This document shows, piece after piece, positions 8,165 to 13,067 of a DNA stretch of 13,067 nt. Source of the DNA: Flavobacterium psychrophilum (GTDB lineage Bacteria; Bacteroidota; Bacteroidia; Flavobacteriales; Flavobacteriaceae); contig CAMBHH010000097.1 in assembly GCA_945866505.1 (NCBI GenBank), positions 1-13,067 of the forward strand. The letters are read 5' to 3'. Made by a program: the position numbers and the translations under genes. Numbering within the stretch: position 1 is the stretch's first letter; every line of letters starts with the position of its first letter. The notes under the pieces were generated by a model, which was not told the DNA's origin, searched no databases, and saw only the letters and a list, made by a program, of their open reading frames with translations.

Positions 8165-9118
8165 ATGACACCAGCATTAAATATAATTTGGAATCCTTCA
8201 GAAGGAATTGATTTAGGTTTTTTTGTAATTCGCTTTTATAGTTTGATGTTCGTAATTGCATTTGGATTAGGTTGGTTTATAATGAAAAAAATGTTCGAAC
8301 GTGACTACGAATCGTTAGAAAAATTAGACTCATTATTTATTTGGACCGTTTTGGCTACGTTAGCTGGTGCTCGTTTGGGTCACGTATTCTTTTACGATTG
8401 GGAATATTATCGCAATCATTTAGTTGAAATTCTTTTACCCATTAGAGAAAATCCAGAAGGAACACTTTTTCATATTATAAATGGCTGGGAATTTACAGGA
8501 TATCAAGGTTTGGCGAGTCATGGTGCAGCTATTTCGATAATAATCACAATGTACTTTTTTAGTAAAAACATTTTGAGAAGACCTCAAATGTGGATTTTAG
8601 ATAGAATTGTTATTGCGGTGGCAAGTGGAGCAATTTTCGTCCGTTTAGGTAATTTTTTCAATTCAGAAATTGTTGGAAAAGTAACTAATTCGCCTTTTGG
8701 AATTCGATTTGTACGGGATCAATTTAGTGCCAGAGAAGCTGTAAATGCAACACAATTAGCGTCGCCAAATGATGCTTACAATGCAATAGCGACCAACCCA
8801 CAGTATGCTGATTTATTGCTGCAAGTTCCGGCCAAACATCCAGCACAATTGTATGAAGCATTTTGTTATATTTTTGTTTTCGCTATACTATTTTTCTTGT
8901 ATTGGAAAACCGATGCAAGAGAAAAATCAGGATTTTTATTTGGTCTTTTTCTGGTGCTTTTGTGGTCGGTTCGTTTTGTTGTGGAATATGTAAAAGAAAG
9001 TCAAGGCGGCTTCGAAAGTGCTTTGGGTTTATTTTCAACAGGACAATGGCTCAGTATTCCTTTTATTTTAATCGGATTGTATTTTGTTTTTACTGCCGAA
9101 AAATCTCTTCACATCTAA
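8165..9118 (+). CDS. lgt: Phosphatidylglycerol--prolipoprotein diacylglyceryl transferase
   Basis: Inner-membrane enzyme that transfers diacylglycerol from phosphatidylglycerol to the lipobox cysteine of prolipoproteins, the first step of lipoprotein maturation. It has 317 residues with about seven hydrophobic segments. Key motifs: SHGA with His119, the Lgt signature GAIFVRLGNFFNSEIVGKV (155-173), HPAQLYE (225-231), and Arg270/Glu274 in VRFVVEYVKE. The roughly 40-residue stretch between the signature and HPAQLYE (about 183-222) is longer than in E. coli Lgt and looks like a Bacteroidota-type insertion. A weak -7-like TATTTTTA lies at 8137-8144. The gene ends 37 bp before a strong terminator, closing the + strand run. 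Confidence 0.97.
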   Translation: MTPALNIIWNPSEGIDLGFFVIRFYSLMFVIAFGLGWFIMKKMFERDYESLEKLDSLFIWTVLATLAGARLGHVFFYDWEYYRNHLVEILLPIRENPEGTLFHIINGWEFTGYQGLASHGAAISIIITMYFFSKNILRRPQMWILDRIVIAVASGAIFVRLGNFFNSEIVGKVTNSPFGIRFVRDQFSAREAVNATQLASPNDAYNAIATNPQYADLLLQVPAKHPAQLYEAFCYIFVFAILFFLYWKTDAREKSGFLFGLFLVLLWSVRFVVEYVKESQGGFESALGLFSTGQWLSIPFILIGLYFVFTAEKSLHI

Positions 9119-9154
9119 ATAATAAAAAATTATAACAACGAATTCCTTATATAT

Positions 9155-9199
9155 AAAATACCCCAAAAATGTTAAACACACATTTTGGGGTATTTTTTT
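9155..9199 (+). terminator. Rho-independent terminator after lgt
   Basis: The arms at 9155-9172 and 9180-9196 (cores ATACCCCAAAA and TTTTGGGGTAT) pair over 17 bp with one bulged A around a short AT-rich loop. They are followed by a run of seven T at 9193-9199. This is a textbook intrinsic terminator for the yidD-lgt transcript, and the A-rich left side would also allow function on the other strand. Confidence 0.9.
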
Positions 9200-9223
9200 A
9201 GGGTAATATAAACTTTCTGGGGA

Positions 9224-9360
9224 TTACGCAAAAAGTTTTTCCATTCTAAAGAGAAAGAATTTTACATCTACTACGCCTTTTTGGTTTGCTCTAAAGAGTT
9301 TTATTTTGGAATCAAACGATTCTACATTTGCATTTGTATGATTAATGAAAAAATTAAAAT
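9224..9360 (-). pseudogene. Remnant of an ISL3-like transposase C-terminus
   Basis: The minus strand encodes NFFINHTNANVESFDSKIK, then, after a frame change near 9298-9301, LFRANQKGVVDVKFFLFRM and EKLFA, followed by a TAA at 9224-9226. The pattern N-ESF-KIK-FRA-GV-FFLFRL is the C-terminal end of Bacteroidota ISL3-like DDE transposases. Only about 45 residues remain, the frame is broken in an A/T run, and an in-frame stop lies upstream at 9391-9393, so this is a dead fragment. I see no matching terminal inverted repeat. The rest of 9200-9424 shows nothing else I can name. Confidence 0.7.
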
Positions 9361-9424
9361 TGTTTTTTTCACCAAATAACCAAATTATTCATTCAATCTT
9401 AATTGAAAAGAGATAAAGCAGCAT

Positions 9425-10192
9425 CTAAACTTTCTTCAACTCACTAATTTCCAAACGCAATTGTTGAAACATCTCTTTTACATTCATAACACCTAAATCG
9501 TCAGGTTGAAATTCTTGAGTGCAGAAACTACAAACGTGTTCCCAAATCTCAAGAATTTCATTAGCTTTTACCTCATAAGGTTTATATCCAATGTTATCAG
9601 AATGAAATACAAAAATAGTCTCTCTTTTGGGTTTTCTATAAATTCGCTTGTATACAATTCCGTCGTTTCTACTCAACACAACATAAGTTTTCCCATCTTT
9701 TATATCTGCCAACTTTTCAATGTACTTGCCAACAATGAATGATTTGTCATTGTGTGGTGGCATCGAATTTCCTTCAATAGGAAAAGCTCTAAATTTCCCT
9801 TTGGTTAAAAAAGGCAAATGCATCTGTTGCAATTTTTCTATAAATTCGGGATCACTATAGCCGCTTAAATAACCTGCTTTCGCTTTATAGGGCAATATTT
9901 CAATATAATCTCGACCGGATTTGTCTATTACAATTGGCAGTAAAAGTCTGTTATCTTCCATTTTCAACAAACTATCCAATGGTATTTTTTGTAAATCTAC
10001 ATTAATTAAAATATCAATACTTACGTGAAAATATTTCGAAATCCTTTTCAAAATTTCAAACGGTGGTTCGCTTTTGCCCTCTTCATATTTTGCAAATCGA
10101 ACTCTTGTGATTATTAAATCATCGGCCAATTTTTGTTGCGAAATTCCTGCTTGATTTCGCAATAATCGGATGTTATCTGAGAATATAGACAT
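9425..10192 (-). CDS. LexA/UmuD-like self-cleaving repressor (XRE helix-turn-helix plus S24 peptidase)
   Basis: A 255-residue transcriptional repressor. Residues 5-65 form an XRE-type helix-turn-helix (GISQQKLADDLIITRVRFAKYEEGKSEPP). Residues from about 95 to 215 form an S24 peptidase domain with the Ala106-Gly107 cleavage bond in KAKAGYLSG, nucleophile Ser143 in EGNSMPP and general-base Lys182 in VYKRIY. By analogy with LexA and CI-type repressors, RecA filaments formed on damaged DNA would trigger self-cleavage and derepression. A C-terminal extension carries a CSFC pair (221-224) and a possible short coiled coil (about 236-255), not usual for LexA. It is divergent from dinB, with paired TTGATACAA sites between them, so it most likely controls itself and the polymerase genes. 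Confidence 0.92.
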   Translation of the reverse strand: MSIFSDNIRLLRNQAGISQQKLADDLIITRVRFAKYEEGKSEPPFEILKRISKYFHVSIDILINVDLQKIPLDSLLKMEDNRLLLPIVIDKSGRDYIEILPYKAKAGYLSGYSDPEFIEKLQQMHLPFLTKGKFRAFPIEGNSMPPHNDKSFIVGKYIEKLADIKDGKTYVVLSRNDGIVYKRIYRKPKRETIFVFHSDNIGYKPYEVKANEILEIWEHVCSFCTQEFQPDDLGVMNVKEMFQQLRLEISELKKV

Positions 10193-10234
10193 TGATACAA
10201 TTTATACCAACAAATGTAATGCTATTTGATACAA
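10192..10234. promoter_or_regulatory. Putative repressor operators (two TTGATACAA sites)
   Basis: TTGATACAA occurs at 10192-10200 and again at 10226-10234, same orientation, 34 bp apart. Each copy is near-palindromic (TTG-ATA-CAA), as expected for a dimeric helix-turn-helix repressor. The first overlaps the repressor start codon. The second is centred at 10230, midway between the two divergent -7 boxes. The likely ligand is the adjacent S24 repressor. Confidence 0.6.
10211..10218 (-). promoter_or_regulatory. -7 box of the repressor promoter
   Basis: The minus strand reads TACATTTG, an exact TAnnTTTG match, about 19 bases upstream of the repressor ATG. Operator copies lie on both sides of it, which fits autoregulation. 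Confidence 0.6.
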
Positions 10235-10241
10235 AATGAAA

Positions 10242-10249
10242 TAATTTTG
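10242..10249 (+). promoter_or_regulatory. -7 box of the dinB-dnaE promoter
   Basis: TAATTTTG is an exact TAnnTTTG match 45 bases before the dinB ATG. The TTGATACAA site at 10226-10234 lies just upstream, where bound repressor would exclude RNA polymerase. Confidence 0.5.
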
Positions 10250-10294
10250 TAAAAAATAAAATCACATTCTTGAAAAGGGATATTTTCTACACCA

Positions 10295-11455
10295 ATGAGC
10301 AGAGCAATAGTACATATGGATTTAGACACATTTTTTGTTTCCTGCGAACGATTAATCAACCCAAAACTGATTGGTTTGCCCATTATTGTTGGCGGTAGTT
10401 CTGATCGTGGCGTGGTAGCATCCTGTTCTTACGAAGCTCGAAAATTTGGTGTTCGTTCTGCAATGCCTATTAAATACGCTCTCAGACTTTGCCCGCAAGC
10501 ATCTGTAGTTAGAGGCGATATGGAATTTTATTCTAAGAAATCGCACGAAGTAACTGCTATTTTAAAGGAAGTAGCACCAATAGTCGAGAAAGCCAGTATC
10601 GATGAATTTTATTTAGACCTAAGCGGAATGGATAAATTTTTTGGTTGCTACAGATGGACATCTGAATTATCCTCAAAAATCATAAAAGAAAGTGGTTTGC
10701 CCATCAGTTTTGCGCTTTCTGTAAATAAAACGGTTTCTAAAATTGGCACTGGAGAAGCCAAACCTTTGGGGAAATTAGAGATAACAGCAACCAACGTAAA
10801 ACCGTTTCTCAACCCATTACCAATCCAAAAAATACCAATGTTGGGCGATGTTACTTTTCAATTATTATCTAGAATTGGAATTAGAAATATCCAAACATTA
10901 TCCCAAATGCCTGTCGAAGTTTTACAACAAATGATTGGAAAAAATGGTATTGAAATTTGGAAAAAAGCCAACGGAATAGACAATAATCCTGTAGAACCTT
11001 ATACCGAGAGAAAATCGATTTCAACCGAGCATACCTTTGAAACCGACACTATTGATATCTACAATATCAAATCTTTAATTACGGGTATGGTCGAAAAATT
11101 ATCCCATCAATTGCGCTCCGAAGGTTTTTTGGCTTCTACCGTTGTGATTAAAATTCGATATAATAATTTTGATACCGAAACCAAGCAAATCAAAATTCCT
11201 TACACTGCTTTCGACCATATTTTAACGAAAACAGCCATAGAACTTTTTGAGAAAGTGTACACCCGGAGAATGCGTTTGCGATTAGTCGGTATACGTTTTA
11301 CAGGACTAGTTCGTGGGACTTATCAAATCAATATGTTTGAAGACACGACAGAAATGTTGTCATTATATCAAGCCATTGATAAAATTAAAAACAGGTTTGG
11401 TTTCGATGCTGTTTCCCGGTGTTCGGGTACCATTATGAAACAAAAAGTAAAGTAA
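10295..11455 (+). CDS. dinB: Y-family translesion DNA polymerase (DinB / Pol IV type)
   Basis: A 386-residue error-prone polymerase that copies past damaged bases. Palm residues are intact: Asp9 in VHMDLDTFF and Asp103-Glu104 in KASIDEFYLDLSG. The FF pair at 13-14 includes the position of the ribose steric gate. SVNKTVSKIGTGEAKPLG (142-159) is the fingers/palm signature. Helix-hairpin-helix segments (about 175-225) and a little-finger domain (about 240-345) follow. QINMF (344-348) fits the beta-clamp-binding pattern QxxMF. Retained catalytic acids separate it from the inactive ImuB. It lies downstream of an S24 repressor and upstream of a DnaE polymerase, so it is probably the lesion-bypass part of a damage-induced cassette. 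The start ATG is 102 bp from the divergent repressor start. Confidence 0.95.
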   Translation: MSRAIVHMDLDTFFVSCERLINPKLIGLPIIVGGSSDRGVVASCSYEARKFGVRSAMPIKYALRLCPQASVVRGDMEFYSKKSHEVTAILKEVAPIVEKASIDEFYLDLSGMDKFFGCYRWTSELSSKIIKESGLPISFALSVNKTVSKIGTGEAKPLGKLEITATNVKPFLNPLPIQKIPMLGDVTFQLLSRIGIRNIQTLSQMPVEVLQQMIGKNGIEIWKKANGIDNNPVEPYTERKSISTEHTFETDTIDIYNIKSLITGMVEKLSHQLRSEGFLASTVVIKIRYNNFDTETKQIKIPYTAFDHILTKTAIELFEKVYTRRMRLRLVGIRFTGLVRGTYQINMFEDTTEMLSLYQAIDKIKNRFGFDAVSRCSGTIMKQKVK

Positions 11456-11470
11456 AATCTAAATATTTTA

Positions 11471-11535
11471 CTTCGTCAGTTCGCCTTTCAGGCTCGGGTG
11501 GGCGTTACCACAAGGGTCGGGCTATCATTCCAATC
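11471..11535. repeat. GC-rich intergenic repeat module between dinB and dnaE
   Basis: This stretch (CTTCGTCAGTTCGCC near its left end, CAAGGGTCGGGCTATC near its right end) is markedly richer in G and C than its surroundings and encodes nothing I recognise. Its wording resembles interspersed repeats I associate with Flavobacterium genomes, which are often found beside palindromes like the one that follows. Copy number cannot be judged from this window. Confidence 0.5.
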
Positions 11536-11584
11536 TTTTTGACAAACCTATAAGGTTTTCAAAACCTTATAGGTTTGTCAAAAA
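11536..11584. repeat. 49-bp palindrome (24-bp perfect arms, 1-base centre)
   Basis: The left arm 11536-11559 and right arm 11561-11584 are exact reverse complements around a C at 11560. The core is GACAAACCTATAAGGTTTT. Flanking AATC and GGATT extend the pairing with one bulge. It lies in the dinB-dnaE gap. RNA from either strand would fold into a long hairpin, but no T-run follows on the + strand, so it is not a standard terminator. Confidence 0.9.
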
Positions 11585-11640
11585 GGATTTTCCCTTTTAT
11601 CCCTAACGCAAACCATAGCAACCAACAACAAAATCAATTA

Positions 11641-13067
11641 ATGACAGATCAAAAACCAACAGCAGTTTTGGCTCCCTCCCCTTCGGGGAGGGTCGGGGTG
11701 GGGCCTCTCAACTGCCATTCCTATCACAGCCTTCGTTACGGCACAATTCCGCTCGATGCACTTATCGAACAAGCCAAAATTTGTGGTCTTAATTCATTAG
11801 CATTAACAGATATTAATACCGTAACTGGCATTTATGATTTCACCAAACAATGCAAAGAAGCCAATATAAAACCAATTGTAGGTGTTGAATTCAGACAAGA
11901 CAACCAACTACTTTTTATTGGCTTAGCCAAAAACCAAAAAGGGATTGGCGAAATGTGTCGTTTGCTAACCCATCACAATCTATCTAAAACCCATTTACCA
12001 ATTGTTGCACCAGCATTCGAAAACGTGTTTGTTATTTATCCAACCAACAATATCCCAAACGACTTACGAAATTTTGAATACATTGGCATTCGCCCAGAAG
12101 AAGTTATCAAATTATTCAAAACCGAATGGAAACCTAAAATTCAGAAATCTGTCGTATTGCAACCAGTAACTTTCAGAACCAAAAAGGAATTTAACCTCCA
12201 TCGTATTCTTCGTGCCATTGACAACAACACTTTATTGTCAAAATTGACTGAAGACGATATTTGCAAAACTTCTGAAAAAATGACAAGCTCAGAAGAGGTA
12301 ATAAAAAATTACATTGAATATCCTGAGATTATAAAAAACACCGAATTACTTATTGAAGAATGTAATTTTGAATTTGAGTTTAAAACCCCAAGAAACAAGA
12401 AATTCTACACCAAAAGTAAAGAAGGAGACCGACTATTGTTAGAAAATTTAGCAAAAAGCGGATTAAAAAAACGGTACGGAAATGATAATAAAGAAGCCCA
12501 AGCGAGAGTAATCAAAGAACTAAAAGTAATCAACGATTTGAACTTTGGTGGTTATTTTCTAATTACTTGGGACATTATTCAATACAGCAAGAGTCAAGGT
12601 TTTATGCACGTTGGTCGTGGCAGTGGAGCCAATAGTATTGTAAGTTATTGCCTCGGAATCACAGATATTTGTCCTATTGAATTGGATTTGTATTTTGAAC
12701 GATTTCTAAACGAAAACCGAAAAAGCCCCCCCGATTTTGATATCGATTGGTCTTGGCGCGAACGCGATTTTATTTTAGAGTATATTTTTAAACGATTTGA
12801 TCCCAATCACGTAGCGTTTTGTGGTACCAATGTCGAATTCAAATACCGATCTATTTTTAGAGAAGTGGGTAAAGTTTTCGGATTATCAAAAGACGAATTG
12901 GATGGATTATCTAAAGCTAAAGGACGACAAAGAGAAAGTAATTCGGTGGTAAAATATGTCGAAGAATACGGAATGATGCTCGAGAAATACCCCAATCAAC
13001 GCAGTATGCACTCTTGCGGCATCATCATTTCTGAAGAACCCATTACTAATTTCACCGCTTTAGAAAT
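11641..13067 (+). CDS. dnaE: Second DNA polymerase III alpha-type subunit (DnaE2-like), N-terminal 475 residues
   Basis: C-family polymerase, open to the window edge. The PHP domain begins at LNCHSYHSLRYGT (from residue 23), followed by ALTDINTVTGIYDF and VGVEFR. The palm contains HVGRGSGANSIVSY (323-336) and the catalytic PPDFDID (363-369, Asp367/Asp369), then CGTNVEFKYRSIFREVG. The third catalytic Asp and the fingers are outside the window. It follows dinB on the same strand under a damage-responsive repressor, so I infer a mutagenic partner polymerase rather than the main replicase. The first 22 residues come largely from an intergenic-type GC-rich repeat and replace the usual short N-terminus. 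An in-frame GTG at 11698 could start a protein closer to the expected MxLNCHSYHS, so the true start is uncertain. Confidence 0.93.
   Translation, partial: MTDQKPTAVLAPSPSGRVGVGPLNCHSYHSLRYGTIPLDALIEQAKICGLNSLALTDINTVTGIYDFTKQCKEANIKPIVGVEFRQDNQLLFIGLAKNQKGIGEMCRLLTHHNLSKTHLPIVAPAFENVFVIYPTNNIPNDLRNFEYIGIRPEEVIKLFKTEWKPKIQKSVVLQPVTFRTKKEFNLHRILRAIDNNTLLSKLTEDDICKTSEKMTSSEEVIKNYIEYPEIIKNTELLIEECNFEFEFKTPRNKKFYTKSKEGDRLLLENLAKSGLKKRYGNDNKEAQARVIKELKVINDLNFGGYFLITWDIIQYSKSQGFMHVGRGSGANSIVSYCLGITDICPIELDLYFERFLNENRKSPPDFDIDWSWRERDFILEYIFKRFDPNHVAFCGTNVEFKYRSIFREVGKVFGLSKDELDGLSKAKGRQRESNSVVKYVEEYGMMLEKYPNQRSMHSCGIIISEEPITNFTALE
11672..11703. repeat. GC-rich hairpin repeat within the 5' end of dnaE
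   Basis: CCCTCCCC (11674-11681) and GGGGAGGG (11685-11692) form a perfect 8-bp stem with a TTC loop, followed by TCGGGGTGGGG. It is translated in frame as APSPSGRVGVG, a peptide I associate with repeat insertions in flavobacterial proteins. The local G+C content is far above that of the rest of the gene. Confidence 0.7.

Noticed and set aside
8805..9135. Open frames of 62 and 90 codons overlapping the 3' half of lgt
   Set aside because: They are frame shadows of the Lgt membrane segments. The Lgt frame carries the conserved motifs.
11536..11584. Palindrome called as an ordinary rho-independent terminator of dinB
   Set aside because: No T-run follows the hairpin on the + strand, the arms are A/T-ended and far longer than usual, and the neighbouring repeat module points to a mobile repeat.
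12807..12995. Antisense 62-codon open frame within dnaE
   Set aside because: dnaE is continuous here with conserved polymerase motifs, and the antisense product shows no recognisable feature.

Overview
The window is AT-rich DNA that reads as a flavobacterium (Bacteroidota, most likely Flavobacterium or a close relative). The evidence is promoters with the Bacteroidota -7 box TAnnTTTG, leaders without Shine-Dalgarno sequences, Flavobacterium-like proteins throughout, and several short repeat families that I recognise from flavobacterial intergenic DNA. No rRNA, tRNA or CRISPR array was seen.

Layout. 1-1679 (-) is the N-terminal two thirds of valyl-tRNA synthetase, cut by the window edge. 1843-2232 (+) encodes a small secreted DUF1573 protein. 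It converges, across a shared hairpin terminator, on an exported retropepsin-like protein with a C-terminal PDZ domain (2288-3616, -). From 3742 to 9118 there is a + strand housekeeping run: a PLP aminotransferase, folE, cysS, yidD and lgt, ending in a strong terminator at 9155-9199. Between folE and cysS sits a foreign-looking unit (5746-6217). It is a 23S rRNA intervening-sequence protein (IVP, four-helix bundle) gene broken by one missing base and enclosed by 31-bp imperfect inverted repeats. 9224-9360 (-) is a frameshifted scrap of a transposase C-terminus.

The right end (9425-13067) is a damage-inducible mutagenesis cassette. A self-cleaving XRE/S24 repressor (-) is divergent from a catalytically intact DinB-type Y-family polymerase (+), which is followed by a second DnaE-type polymerase (+, cut by the window edge). 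The 102-bp divergent region holds two copies of TTGATACAA. One lies exactly midway between the two divergent -7 boxes, so one bound repressor could shut both promoters. DNA damage would cleave the repressor (Ala106-Gly107, Ser143, Lys182) and release both polymerases.

Repeat invasion is the recurring theme. A GC-rich module and a 49-bp near-perfect palindrome fill the dinB-dnaE gap. A second GC-rich hairpin repeat is translated in frame as the N-terminus of the DnaE protein. Inverted repeats bracket the IVP gene, and a short TTAGAAGT-type repeat lies inside valS. The best candidate for an under-described system is the IVP unit with its terminal inverted repeats, which resembles the intervening sequences of 23S rRNA but sits between protein genes.
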